64,000 nucleotides of DNA, taken from Frankia alni ACN14a (lineage in GTDB: Bacteria; Actinomycetota; Actinomycetes; Frankiales; Frankiaceae). The translations under genes were made by a program, and so were the position numbers. The notes beneath the pieces were generated by a model. The model saw only the letters and a program-made list of their open reading frames with translations, did not search any database and was not told where the DNA came from. The stretch lies in assembly GCF_000058485.1 (NCBI RefSeq), contig NC_008278.1, forward strand, positions 3,032,962 through 3,096,961, in the 5' to 3' direction. Within the stretch, counting starts at the first letter, position 1, and the number at the start of each line of letters is the position of its first letter. Positions 50,031 through 59,139 of the stretch are shown piece after piece.

Positions 50031-52448
50031 TCACCCACCCTTCACCCCGGCACCGGATCGCAGGCCCTCGCGCCGCGGGTCCCGGCCGTCCAGGTGCCGA
50101 CCGCCGACGTGCCGACCGGCCAGGCTCTGACCGTTGCGATCCTGACCGTCCGGGTTCTCGTCGTCCAGGTTCTCCTCGTCGTCCGGGTCCTCGTCGTCCT
50201 CGGTGAGCTCGCCGGCGACCTCCCCGGCGAGCAGGGCGGCGAGCGACGTCAGGCGCCGCCGGCCGCCCGCGTTGCGCACCGCCTGGCGCACCGCGGGGCC
50301 GTTCACGGCGACGATCGACAGGTGCGTCGCCGCCCGGGTGAGCGCGGTGTAGATCAGCGGGCGGGTCAGCATCCGGCCGGCCTCCGGGGGGAAGACGGCG
50401 ACGACCGCCGGCCACTCGCTGCCCTGTGCCCGGTGCACCGTCACCGCCCAGCCGTGACGCAGATCCCCGAGGATCCCCGCGGGCACCTCGACGACCCCGC
50501 CCGGGAAGGCGACCCGCAGCGCCCCGCGCTCGCCCGCGGCGACGACGGTGCCGATCTCGCCGTTGGCGAATCCCACGTCGATGTGGTTGGCCGTCGCCAC
50601 CACCCGGTCCCCGACGTCGAATCCCGACACCGCGCCCGCGCCCGGGTTGAGGACGCGTTTGAGCGCCGCGTTCAGCGCTCCGGTGCCGGCGGGCCCGGCA
50701 TGCACCGGCGTGACGACCTGGATGTCGGCGACGGGGATGCCCAACGCCCGCGGAATGGAGTCGGTGACGAGCTGGACGGTGCGGTGCGCCGCCTCGCCGG
50801 AGCTGCTCGAGGGGACGACGACCACCTCGCGGCCGGGGCCGGGCGGGGGCGGCGGCAGCTCCCCGCCGCGCACCGCGGCGGCCAACATCGCGATCGCCCC
50901 GCCGTCGACCTGCCGGTAGAGCCGGCGCAGCTCCGTCACCGGGATCTCGCCGGACTCCAGCAGATCGGTGAGGACCTGGCCCGGGCCGATGCTCGGCAGC
51001 TGGGCGGGGTCCCCGACGAACATCAGGTGGGTACCCTCGGCGCAGGCGTCGAGCAGCGCGGCGGCGAGTTCCGCGTCGAGCATCGACGCCTCGTCGACGA
51101 CGACGAGGTCGGCGTCGATCGGGTTGTGCTCGCCGCGGGCGAAGCCGCCGCCGCGGCCCTGCGCGCCGAGCAGCCGGTGCAGGGTGCTCGCCGGCGCCCC
51201 GCACAGCTCCTCCAGCCGCTTGGCGGCCCGGCCGGTCGGCGCGGCGAGCGCGACCTCGGCGTCCGCCGCCCACGCGAGGCGGACCACGGCGGCGACGGTG
51301 CGGCTCTTGCCCGTCCCCGGCCCGCCGGTCAGCACGCTGACCCCCGACTCCAGGGCCGCCCGGGCCGCGGCGAGCTGCACCTCGTCCAGGCTGCCCACCG
51401 GATCGTCCCCGGTCGCCCCGGTCGCCCCGGCCGGGGCGTCGGCGTCCACGGCCCCGGACATCCCCGCCGGCCCGCCGTCGCCACCCGCCCGGCCGTCGCC
51501 ACCCGCCTGCTCTGCGCCGCTCGCCCGGTGTCCGCCGCTCGGCGGGTCGTCGTCCTCGGCGTCCTCGTCGTCGAACATCAGCGCGGTCGGCGGTGGGCCG
51601 GCCGTGGCCGGCGACCCGTCGGCGTCGGCGTCGGCGTCGTCGGCGTCGTCGTCCGGGCGGCGGCGCACCCTCGGCGCGCCGGCCCGCAGCGGCTCGGCGG
51701 TGGCCAGAAGTCGTTCGATGCCGTCGGCGATGGACTGCTCGGCCATCGCGTAGCGCTCCAGCGCTATCCGGTCGCCGACGGCGATGATCCGTCCGTCGTC
51801 GAGGGCGGCGTCCAGCGCCTGGCGCGGATCGGCCACCCCTTCCCGGCCCGCGGCCTGCAACACGGCGTCGACCGGGCCGGCGGTGTCCCCGGCGCGCGTC
51901 GCCGCCCGGCCCAGCAGGTGGGTGAGCACCGCGGGGCCGCGGCGCGAGTCGTCCCGGTGCAGCCCACGGCGACGGGCGAACCGGTCGGCCTGACCGATCT
52001 CGGCCTCGGTGGCGGTCAGCAGCATCCACGGGTCGGCCCGCAGGGCCTCGGCGGCGGTCGGGCCGAGCCGCTCGGTGGCCCCCCGGGCGAGGCGGGCCGG
52101 CAGGTCCGCCGCGACGAGCAGCTCGACGACCGCGTACGTCCCCGCGGCGGCGCGGAAGCTGTCGGCGAGCCGGCGGGCCCGCGGGCCGTTGACACCCTCG
52201 ACGGTGCCGAGCCGGCCGACGTCGACGTGTTCGGGCCGGGTGATGCCGGCGGCGGGCAGGCGGGCGGCCGTCGTGCGGCCCAGGCCCGGCCACAGCGCGG
52301 CCTCGCAGAACGCGGCGAACACCGCCGTCGGGTCCGCGGACGCGTCGGCGACGACCGGGTCTGCTCCCGGGGCGGGACCGGCGGTGGGGGCGGCTCCCCG
52401 GGCGGGACCAGGTCCCGGGGCGGCGGCGGTCGGGTACTCGTCGGGCAT
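50031..52448 (-). CDS. RecD2-like superfamily 1 DNA helicase
   Basis: An 805-residue ATP-dependent helicase. The N-terminal part has helix-hairpin-helix-like modules (WPGLGRTTAARLPAAGI; LGTVEGVNGPRARRLAD). The SF1 core starts with Walker A TGGPGTGKSRT near residue 376 and continues with VVVDEASMLDAE, FVGDPAQLPSIGPG, WAVTVHRAQGSEWP and LIYTALTRA. This is the RecD2 layout without RecBC partners. An acidic low-complexity insert (DDDADDADADAD and following, about 265-350) precedes the core, and the C-terminus is a degenerate Asp/Asn/Arg tail. It probably acts in recombination or repair fork processing. It is divergent from the phosphomutase-like gene. Confidence 0.88.
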   Translation of the reverse strand: MPDEYPTAAAPGPGPARGAAPTAGPAPGADPVVADASADPTAVFAAFCEAALWPGLGRTTAARLPAAGITRPEHVDVGRLGTVEGVNGPRARRLADSFRAAAGTYAVVELLVAADLPARLARGATERLGPTAAEALRADPWMLLTATEAEIGQADRFARRRGLHRDDSRRGPAVLTHLLGRAATRAGDTAGPVDAVLQAAGREGVADPRQALDAALDDGRIIAVGDRIALERYAMAEQSIADGIERLLATAEPLRAGAPRVRRRPDDDADDADADADGSPATAGPPPTALMFDDEDAEDDDPPSGGHRASGAEQAGGDGRAGGDGGPAGMSGAVDADAPAGATGATGDDPVGSLDEVQLAAARAALESGVSVLTGGPGTGKSRTVAAVVRLAWAADAEVALAAPTGRAAKRLEELCGAPASTLHRLLGAQGRGGGFARGEHNPIDADLVVVDEASMLDAELAAALLDACAEGTHLMFVGDPAQLPSIGPGQVLTDLLESGEIPVTELRRLYRQVDGGAIAMLAAAVRGGELPPPPPGPGREVVVVPSSSSGEAAHRTVQLVTDSIPRALGIPVADIQVVTPVHAGPAGTGALNAALKRVLNPGAGAVSGFDVGDRVVATANHIDVGFANGEIGTVVAAGERGALRVAFPGGVVEVPAGILGDLRHGWAVTVHRAQGSEWPAVVAVFPPEAGRMLTRPLIYTALTRAATHLSIVAVNGPAVRQAVRNAGGRRRLTSLAALLAGEVAGELTEDDEDPDDEENLDDENPDGQDRNGQSLAGRHVGGRHLDGRDPRREGLRSGAGVKGG

Positions 52449-52642
52449 GCCGGGAAGCGTAACGACGCACCACTCGACGCCCGGCGAAGCCCGCTGGGTA
52501 GCGTGGTATCACCGGTGGCCGTGCCAGGGCGCGCCGTGGTCCGCACCCGGCGTGTCCGGCGTCGCGGCCGCGCGCCGCCCGGTCGGCCACCTGCGGGTCC
52601 GGTGGCGTCGCGGACCCGTCCGATCTCGAAGGGACCGACCGG

Positions 52643-53467
52643 TTGACCACTGTGTTGCTGGTCCGCCACGGCCTGACCGCCGTCACGGGCAAGATCCTCC
52701 TCGGCTGGACCCCCGGCGTCAGCCTGGACGAGCGCGGCCGGCGGCAGGCCTCGGACCTGGCGGGCCGGCTCGGGAACATCCCGCTCGCCGCGATCGTCAG
52801 CAGCCCGCTGGAGCGCTGCCGCGAGACGGCGGGCACGATCGCGGGCCGCCGCCCCGAGGGCCCACAGGCTCCCGGCGGGGTGCAGCCGGTCGCCGTCGAC
52901 GAGCGGTTCGGCGAGTGCCGCTACGGGGACTGGACCGGTCAGGAACTCGCCGTCCTGGCCAAGGACCCGCTGTGGGCGGTGGTGCAGAGCCATCCCAGCG
53001 CCGTGGTCTTCCCGGGGCCCGAGGGTGAGGCGCTGCGCGACACCCAGGCGCGCGGCGTCACCGCGGTGCGGGAGTGGAACGACCGGCTCGGTCCGGACGC
53101 GACCTGGCTGCTGTGCTCGCACGGCGACGTCATCCGCACGATCGTCGCCGACGCCCTGGGCATGCACCTCGACATGTACCACCGCATCACCGTCGATCCG
53201 TGCTCGCTGACGGTGATCCGCTACGGCGAGCGGCGACCGTTCGTCCGGCGGATCAACGACATCGGCGGCGACGTCGCCGAGCTGCTCCCGCCGCCCCCGA
53301 AGCCCGCGGGGGAGGCCGGCGAGGGCGGCGGCGAGGGTGGCGGGGACGGTGCCGCCGGCTCGCCCGCGGTGGACGGTGCGGCGCCCGGGCCGGCGCTCGG
53401 GCCCGACGAGGTCGTCGGCGGCGGCGCCGGGTCCTACCCGCCCCCCGCCGGCGGGGGAGCGGTCTGA
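52643..53467 (+). CDS. Histidine-phosphatase superfamily protein (MSMEG_4193-type phosphomutase-like)
   Basis: A 274-residue member of the histidine phosphatase clan. The phospho-accepting RHG motif is LLVRHGLTAVTG near residue 8; further elements are SSPLERCRETA, FGECRYGDWTGQEL and CSHGDVIR with the second His. It belongs to the actinobacterial MSMEG_4193-type group that travels with DUF3090 and SCO1664-like genes, as here. The start is a TTG preceded by GAAGGGA. The C-terminal 60 residues are a Gly/Pro-rich tail. The substrate is unknown. Confidence 0.88.
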   Translation: MTTVLLVRHGLTAVTGKILLGWTPGVSLDERGRRQASDLAGRLGNIPLAAIVSSPLERCRETAGTIAGRRPEGPQAPGGVQPVAVDERFGECRYGDWTGQELAVLAKDPLWAVVQSHPSAVVFPGPEGEALRDTQARGVTAVREWNDRLGPDATWLLCSHGDVIRTIVADALGMHLDMYHRITVDPCSLTVIRYGERRPFVRRINDIGGDVAELLPPPPKPAGEAGEGGGEGGGDGAAGSPAVDGAAPGPALGPDEVVGGGAGSYPPPAGGGAV

Positions 53468-53473
53468 TCGACC

Positions 53474-54016
53474 ATGGCGCGCCGGATACACGTCTTCGAC
53501 CCGCCGGAGCGGTTCGTCGCGGGCACCGTCGGCTCGCCCGGTGCCCGCGCGTTCTACCTGCAGGCCCGGGCCGAGGCGAGGCTGGTCACGGTCGGGGTCG
53601 AGAAGGCCCAGGTCGCCCTGCTGGCCGAGCAGCTCACGGAGCTGCTCGACGAGCTGGGTCGGCGCGGCGTCGCGACGGTGCCGGCCGAGCCCGCCGGCAT
53701 GGTCGACACGTCACCGCTGGAGCAGCCGATCGAGGCGGAGTTCCGGGTCGCCACGATCGCCCTCGGGTGGGATCCGCGCGGCAGCCGGGTCGTCGTCGAG
53801 GCGCAGGCGGCCGGCGGGGCGGAGTCGGCGTCGGGGTTCAGCGACGACCCGGGCGGCCCCGACGCGCTGCGGGTGCTGCTCGCGGCGGGCCCCGCCCGTG
53901 CCTTCGCCCGCCGGGCCGGGCGACTCGTCGCCGGCGGGCGCCCGTCGTGCCCGCTGTGCGGCCTGCCGCTCGATGAGGACCACATCTGCCCGCGCCAGAA
54001 CGGACACCGGCACTGA
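53474..54016 (+). CDS. DUF3090 family protein
   Basis: A 180-residue actinobacterial protein of DUF3090. It begins RRIHVFDPPERFVAGTVGSP and keeps the family core GARAFYLQARAEARLVTVGVEK. It ends with a zinc-knuckle-like CPLCGLPLDEDHICP containing three Cys and a His. It starts 6 bp after the phosphatase gene, so the two are co-transcribed. Function is unknown; conserved linkage to an atypical kinase and mshC is the main clue. Confidence 0.92.
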   Translation: MARRIHVFDPPERFVAGTVGSPGARAFYLQARAEARLVTVGVEKAQVALLAEQLTELLDELGRRGVATVPAEPAGMVDTSPLEQPIEAEFRVATIALGWDPRGSRVVVEAQAAGGAESASGFSDDPGGPDALRVLLAAGPARAFARRAGRLVAGGRPSCPLCGLPLDEDHICPRQNGHRH

Positions 54017-54140
54017 TGCGCGCCACCCGCCCGCACCTGCGGCCTGGCCGGAGGCGCGGCGTGCGGGTTCGGCGCGGAGAGACCCCGGTCACCGTCCGGA
54101 CCCGGCGACAGAGCCGGCACGTAGCGGACACACTGGGCTG

Positions 54141-54920
54141 ATGGGCGTTCCCGCGGCGGGTCCCCCTCAGGGGCGGCGGCTGCCACTCGATCCGATCGAC
54201 GGCGGCGGTCTCGACGCCCCCGCCGCGCTCGACCTGCTGCGCCGCGGCGAGCTGACGGTCAGCGCCAGGCTCGCCGACGCCAGCAACGCGACGCTGTACT
54301 GCGACATCACCGCGGGCGAGGTCGCCGGGCGCTGCGTCTACAAGCCGGTGCGCGGCGAACGGTCGCTGTGGGACTTCCCCGACGGCACCCTCGCCGCCCG
54401 CGAGCTGGCCGCCTACGAGGTCTCCGCGTACCTCGACCTCGGGATCGTGCCGCCGACGGTGCTGCGCGACGGCCCGTTCGGCGAGGGGATGGTCCAGCTC
54501 TGGATCGACACCGACGTCACCGTCGACCTGGTCGCCCTCACCCGCTCCGACGATCCGCAGCTACGCAGGATCGCGCTCTTCGACGCCGTCATCAACAACG
54601 CCGACCGCAAGGGTGGGCACCTGCTGCCGGCGCCGTCGGGGCGCATTCACGGCATCGACCACGGCGTCACCTTCCACACCGAGGGCAAGCTGCGCACGCT
54701 GCTGTGGACGTGGCGGGGCCGCCGCCTGCTCGCCGAGGAGACGGCCCTGCTCGGCTGCCTGCGCGAGGCGCTCGTCGGCGACCTCGGCGACCGGCTCGCC
54801 GAGCTGCTCACCGTCGCCGAGTCCGGCGCGCTGGCCGCCCGCGTGGACCGGTTGCTCGACGAGGGACGCTTCCCGCTTCCCTCGGGGGACTGGCCCCCGA
54901 TCCCGTGGCCGCCGTTCTGA
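54141..54920 (+). CDS. SCO1664-like protein, PI3K/PI4K-type kinase fold
   Basis: A 259-residue actinobacterial protein of the SCO1664 family with phosphatidylinositol-kinase-like signatures. NNADRKGGHLL resembles the catalytic loop and HGIDHGVTFH the metal-binding motif; CVYKPVRGERSLWDFP may hold the ATP-binding Lys. It probably phosphorylates an unknown small molecule or protein. The 124 bp gap after DUF3090 may hold its own promoter. Four 16-bp repeats begin at its very 3' end and include its stop codon. Confidence 0.88.
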   Translation: MGVPAAGPPQGRRLPLDPIDGGGLDAPAALDLLRRGELTVSARLADASNATLYCDITAGEVAGRCVYKPVRGERSLWDFPDGTLAARELAAYEVSAYLDLGIVPPTVLRDGPFGEGMVQLWIDTDVTVDLVALTRSDDPQLRRIALFDAVINNADRKGGHLLPAPSGRIHGIDHGVTFHTEGKLRTLLWTWRGRRLLAEETALLGCLREALVGDLGDRLAELLTVAESGALAARVDRLLDEGRFPLPSGDWPPIPWPPF

Positions 54921-54972
54921 ACCGCCGCCGTTCTGAACGGCCGCCGTCGTGCGCCGCCGCCGTTCTGAACCG
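54909..54972. repeat. 16-bp-period repeat at 3' end of SCO1664-like gene
   Basis: CCGCCGTTCTGAAC occurs at 54909, 54925 and 54957, with a degenerate unit at 54941, giving a 16-bp period. The first copy contains the gene's last codons and stop, so the gene end itself appears to have been duplicated. Confidence 0.85.
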
Positions 54973-54986
54973 TCGGTGTACGGCAT

Positions 54987-55002
54987 CGTCAGTTTACTGA
55001 CG
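54987..55002. promoter_or_regulatory. Palindrome upstream of mshC
   Basis: CGTCAGTTTACTGACG: two 7-bp half sites around a TT centre, in the AT-richer gap about 100 bp upstream of mshC. It could be an operator or a terminator of the preceding gene. Confidence 0.4.
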
Positions 55003-55100
55003 GTGATGACGGTGGCTGTGTTCATTTTCGCAGGTCGGTTACGGGATGGTTACCCGTCTTGTGCCCGCCGGCGGAACGGTTCGCGGTTACTCTGACACGC

Positions 55101-56426
55101 ATGCAGGCGTGGCCATCTCCTCCGATACGTCCACTTCCAGGCACCGGCCGGCCCTTGCGGATCTTCGACACGGCCACGTCGAGCGTGCGGGCCCTGGATT
55201 CCGCTCCCACGGCGCATCTCTATGTCTGCGGCATCACGCCGTACGACGCGACGCACCTGGGTCATGCGTTCACGTACCTGACGTATGACCTCGCGCAGCG
55301 GGTGCTCCGTGATTCTGGACATAAAGTTCTTTATGTACAAAATGTTACGGACGTCGACGACCCCCTGCTCGAGCGCGCCGACCGCGACGGCCTGGACTGG
55401 CGCGACCTCGCCGCGCGGGAGATCGCGCTGTTCCGTGAGGACATGACCGCGCTGCGGATGCTCGCCCCGGACTCCTACGTCGGCGTGGTCGAGGCGATCC
55501 CGATGATCGTCGACATGGTCGCCGAACTCGTCGACCGAGGCGCGGCCTACCACGTCGACGACGACCTGTACTTCTCCGTCGCCGCCGCACCCGCGTTCGG
55601 TGAGATCTCTCACCTGTCCCGGGCCGAGATGCTCGCGATCTGCGCCGAGCGCGGCGGCGACCCTGGTCGCGGGGGCAAGAAGGATCCCCTCGACCCGCTG
55701 CTGTGGCGGGCCCGGCGCCCCGGGGAACCGTCGTGGCCGTCCCCGTTCGGACCCGGCCGGCCGGGCTGGCACATCGAGTGCTCGGCGATCGCCCGCCACC
55801 ATCTCGGCGGCGTCGTCGACCTCCAGGGCGGGGGCACCGACCTGTCGTTCCCGCACCACGAGTGCAGCGCCGCGCACGCCGAGGTCGCCGCCGGTGCCCG
55901 CCCGTTCGCCCGCAGCTACGTGCACACCGCGATGGTCAGCCTCGACGGCCACAAGATGTCGAAGTCGCGCGGCAACCTGGAGTTCGTCTCCCGGCTGCGC
56001 CGCGCCGGGACGGACCTGGCCGCACTGCGCCTCGCCCTGCTGGACCACCGCCACACCGCGGACTGGGAGTGGTCGGCGAGCCTGCTGACGGACGCGGTGG
56101 CCCGGGTCGGACGGTGGCGGGCGGCCGTCGCCCTGCCCGCCGGCCCGGACGCGCAGGGGGTGCTCGCCGCCGTCCGCGAGCGGCTCGCCGACGACCTCGA
56201 CGCTCCCGGTGCCCTCGCCGCGGTCGACGCCTGGGTCGACGCGGCACTCGCCGACGCCGGCGGTGGTCCCGTCGGCGGTTCCGTCGGCGTCGGTTCGTCC
56301 GGTGGGTCCCTTCGCGGTTCTGGCGGTGCGGCGAGTGCGGGAGGGGAGGCGCCCGCACTCGTCGCGCGGCTCGTTGACACACTGCTCGGTGTAGACCTTG
56401 AACCCGTCCGACCCAGAGGGAGCTGA
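55101..56426 (+). CDS. mshC: Mycothiol cysteine ligase MshC
   Basis: A 441-residue ATP-dependent ligase joining cysteine to GlcN-inositol in mycothiol synthesis. It is a class I cysteinyl-tRNA-synthetase homologue without the anticodon domain. [17 protein letters not shown] carries zinc Cys43 and the HIGH-like HLGH; the other zinc ligands are likely in [10 protein letters not shown] and [10 protein letters not shown], and [10 protein letters not shown] is the KMSKS loop. The ATG at 55101 gives the usual family N-terminus (MQAWPSPP). No ribosome binding site precedes it, but TACTCT (55088-55093) lies seven bases before the ATG, fitting a leaderless transcript. The C-terminus has a Gly/Ser insertion. 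The DivIVA-like gene follows after 3 bp. Confidence 0.95.
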   Translation: MQAWPSPPIRPLPGTGRPLRIFDTATSSVRALDSAPTAHLYVCGITPYDATHLGHAFTYLTYDLAQRVLRDSGHKVLYVQNVTDVDDPLLERADRDGLDWRDLAAREIALFREDMTALRMLAPDSYVGVVEAIPMIVDMVAELVDRGAAYHVDDDLYFSVAAAPAFGEISHLSRAEMLAICAERGGDPGRGGKKDPLDPLLWRARRPGEPSWPSPFGPGRPGWHIECSAIARHHLGGVVDLQGGGTDLSFPHHECSAAHAEVAAGARPFARSYVHTAMVSLDGHKMSKSRGNLEFVSRLRRAGTDLAALRLALLDHRHTADWEWSASLLTDAVARVGRWRAAVALPAGPDAQGVLAAVRERLADDLDAPGALAAVDAWVDAALADAGGGPVGGSVGVGSSGGSLRGSGGAASAGGEAPALVARLVDTLLGVDLEPVRPRGS

Positions 56427-56429
56427 GGG

Positions 56430-57932
56430 ATGGGGGCTCACCACCACGGAACAGATCCCGGGGCAGCGACCGAACGACCCGCGTTCGACGAGGTCGCCCA
56501 CGGCTACGACCCGCGCCAGGTGGACGACTACCTCGCCACGCTGTGGCGGTACGCCAGCCAGGTGACCTCGCGCGCGGCCGCTGCCGAAAGCGCGCTGAGG
56601 CACGAGCGGGAGCGCAACGCGGGCGTCGCCGGCACCGAGGCGTTCGCCGCCCAGGCCGGCGGCCGGATCGGGCAGATGCTCGCCATCGCCCAGCGGGAGG
56701 CCGACGAGATCATCGACGGCGCCCGCCAGATCGCCGAATCCGCCCTGGAGGAGGTGATCGAGGACGCCGGGGCGAACCATCCGATCGTCCGCGAGGCCCG
56801 CGAGCAGGCCGAGAAGCTCCTGCTCGACGCGGTGGAGGAGAGCCGCCGGCTCGCCGTCGAACGTCACCGGGAGCTGGCGGACGAGATCGCCCGCAACTCC
56901 GCGTCCCTCGACGCGCTTCGCCACCAACAGGGCGAGATCATCGGAGCGGTGCTGCGGCTGCGTCGCATCCTCGGCTCCGACGACGTCGACCGCGCCCTCA
57001 CCGACCTCGCCCGGGCCGGCACGGCTCCGCCGGAAGCGGGCGGCGGCGACCCCGCCGCCGGTGGCTTCCCCGCCGCCGGCACACAGGACGGCTTCGTCCC
57101 CGGCGCGCAGGACGGCTTCGTCCCCGGCCCCGCCGCGGCGCAGGCCACCGGTGGCGGCTTCCCGGGCGGCCCGGAGGCGGCGGCCCCGACGACTCCGAGA
57201 GCCCCGTCGGCTCCGTCAACTCCGACAGATCCGGCGGCCCGGTCGGTTCTGGACGGGCCGACGATGCCGTCCACGGCCCCCGTAGGCGTCCCACCCCGGC
57301 CGCCCGGGGTGCCCGGTAGCCCCGACGGTCCCGGACCGGCAGCCGGCCCGGGATCACCAGCCGGCCCGGGATTCTCCGCCGCTGCCGGAGCCCCCGCCGC
57401 CACGGGCCAACACGGCGCCGTCCCCCGGTACGGGACTGCCCCGCAGCACGCGCCTGCCCCGCAGAACGACACCAGCCAGCGGCACGGGGCTGCTCCGCAG
57501 CACGGGACCGGCCAGCACGGTGCCAGTGAGCACGGCGGCGGACTGCACGGCGCCGGCCCCGGCGAAGCCGGTCCCCACGGCGCCGGTCAGCGCGGGCCGG
57601 GCTGGCCGGCGGCCGCGGGCGCCGGTGGGGCGGCCTGGGATGCTGCGGGCGCCGTCGGTCCGCTCGGCGGAGCGGACGGAAACGGATCCTCGGGGGACGC
57701 GCCTGGCCCGGCCGTCGGCGTCGGTGCGGCGGGCGGCCGGGTCACGGGACGCATGGGCGCCGCCGGGCTCGGTCGGCGCCCTCCTGGCCGGCATCGGCAG
57801 GGTGAGGTCGCCGACGCCGAGCCGTACCCGGCGAGCGCCGCCCAGCGGGAGCCGGCGGCCACCACCGCCGGCGTCCCCTTCCGCCGGGGCGCCGACGAGG
57901 ACATCATCGACGCCGAGATCGTCGAGGAGTAA
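56430..57932 (+). CDS. DivIVA-like coiled-coil protein with long disordered tail
   Basis: A 500-residue protein. Residues 18-45 have the DivIVA-type pattern FDEVAHGYDPRQVDDYLATL. A coiled coil follows to about residue 190 (VTSRAAAAESALRHERERN; REQAEKLLLDAVEESRRLAV; LDALRHQQGEIIGAVLRLRR). The remaining 300 residues are Gly/Pro/Ala/His-rich with short repeats (QDGFVPG twice; QHGA/QHGT units), and the chain closes with a conserved-looking acidic end DEDIIDAEIVEE. Likely roles are polar scaffolding, division or cell-wall growth. It starts 3 bp after mshC and has AGGGAGCTGAGGG upstream. Confidence 0.75.
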   Translation: MGAHHHGTDPGAATERPAFDEVAHGYDPRQVDDYLATLWRYASQVTSRAAAAESALRHERERNAGVAGTEAFAAQAGGRIGQMLAIAQREADEIIDGARQIAESALEEVIEDAGANHPIVREAREQAEKLLLDAVEESRRLAVERHRELADEIARNSASLDALRHQQGEIIGAVLRLRRILGSDDVDRALTDLARAGTAPPEAGGGDPAAGGFPAAGTQDGFVPGAQDGFVPGPAAAQATGGGFPGGPEAAAPTTPRAPSAPSTPTDPAARSVLDGPTMPSTAPVGVPPRPPGVPGSPDGPGPAAGPGSPAGPGFSAAAGAPAATGQHGAVPRYGTAPQHAPAPQNDTSQRHGAAPQHGTGQHGASEHGGGLHGAGPGEAGPHGAGQRGPGWPAAAGAGGAAWDAAGAVGPLGGADGNGSSGDAPGPAVGVGAAGGRVTGRMGAAGLGRRPPGRHRQGEVADAEPYPASAAQREPAATTAGVPFRRGADEDIIDAEIVEE

Positions 57933-58296
57933 GGCCACCACCGCTGTCCGCAGACCCACGCGGACACGACGGGCCGGTTGCACGTGCCGTTCCGCCCGAC
58001 CCGGGAGCCTCGGGGCAGGCCGCCCGGGTCACTGTCCGGGTGACCGACACCGGCCTCCGTCCACGGCAGCGGCGGGTCGCCCCGTCCCGGTGCGACCTCT
58101 GTTCACCCCGGCCACGGCCAGGCCAAAGCGCCGGGCGGGCCGACGGTGTCACCGCCCGATCATGCCGTAAGCCGATCATGGGGCGGGCCGGGCAGGTCCG
58201 CCCGCCCGGGCCGACCACGGTGACGGCGGTCGGCCGGAGCTGGCCGGATCGCGCGGCGGGCCGGCGGGCCGGCGGGGCGTCAGGGCGTGAGAGACA
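57933..58296. other. Convergent intergenic region
   Basis: This 364 bp lies between the ends of the DivIVA-like and PAC2 genes. GGTCAC / GTGACC near 58028-58042 could form a weak hairpin. No gene is supported. Confidence 0.35.
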
Positions 58297-59139
58297 TCAC
58301 TGCCCGCGGCGCCGCAGGTAGCGCTCGAACTCGCGGGCGATCGCGTCCCCGCTGGCCTCCGGCAGCGCAGTCTCCGGCTCCCGGGACTCCAGCGAGCGGA
58401 CGTACTCGGCGACCTCGGTGTCCCCGGCGGCGAGCTCGTCGACCTGACGCTCCCACGCCTTGGCCCGCTCCGGCAGATCCCCGAGCGGGATCTCGATGTC
58501 GAGCAGGTCCTCCACCCGCCGCAACAGCGCGAGCGTCGCCTTCGGGCACGGGGGGTTCGCGACGTAGTGCGGCACCGCAGCCCAGAAGGACACCGAGGCC
58601 AGCTCCGCCCGCGCGCAGGCGTCGCCGAAGACGCCGACGATGCCGGTCGGACCCTCGTAGCGGGACGGCTCCAGGCCGAGCCTCGCCGCCGTCGCCGCGT
58701 CCCCTGCCGTGCCGCTGATGGGCACCGGACGGGTGTGGGGGGAGTCCGCGAGCAGCGCACCGAGCGAGATCACCATGTCGCTGCCGAGGGCGTGCACCGC
58801 CTCGATCAGCTCATCGGTGAAACCGCGCCAACGCATGTTCGGCTCCAGCCCGCGAATGAGCACCAGGTCCGTCTCCGACTTCGGCGGCCGCGCCACTGAC
58901 AGCCGGGTGGTCGGCCAGGTGATCTTCCTCGACGCCCCGTCGGTTCCGCTCACCGTCGGCCGGTTCACCTGGAAGTCGTAGTAGTCGTCCGGGTCGATCG
59001 CGCCGATCACCCGGGCCTTGAACGCCGTCTCGAGATGCTCCACGGCGGCGGAGGACGCGTCGGCGGCGTCGTTCCAACCCTCGAAGGCGGCTACCACGAC
59101 CGGCGACCGCAGTTGACCGACGCCGGAGAACTCGATCAC
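58297..59139 (-). CDS. PAC2-family protein (proteasome assembly chaperone-like)
   Basis: A 280-residue PAC2-domain protein, related to proteasome assembly chaperone 2 and common in actinobacteria. It begins VVVAAFEGWNDAADASSAAV and includes IGAIDPDDYYDFQVNRPTV, LIRGLEPNMRW, VISLGALLADSPHTRPV and PHYVANPPCPKATLALLRRV, all typical. The start is a GTG directly after GGAGGTGGTAG. Its role in bacteria is unclear; linkage to proteasome function is inference from the family name. Confidence 0.9.
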   Translation of the reverse strand: MIEFSGVGQLRSPVVVAAFEGWNDAADASSAAVEHLETAFKARVIGAIDPDDYYDFQVNRPTVSGTDGASRKITWPTTRLSVARPPKSETDLVLIRGLEPNMRWRGFTDELIEAVHALGSDMVISLGALLADSPHTRPVPISGTAGDAATAARLGLEPSRYEGPTGIVGVFGDACARAELASVSFWAAVPHYVANPPCPKATLALLRRVEDLLDIEIPLGDLPERAKAWERQVDELAAGDTEVAEYVRSLESREPETALPEASGDAIAREFERYLRRRGQ

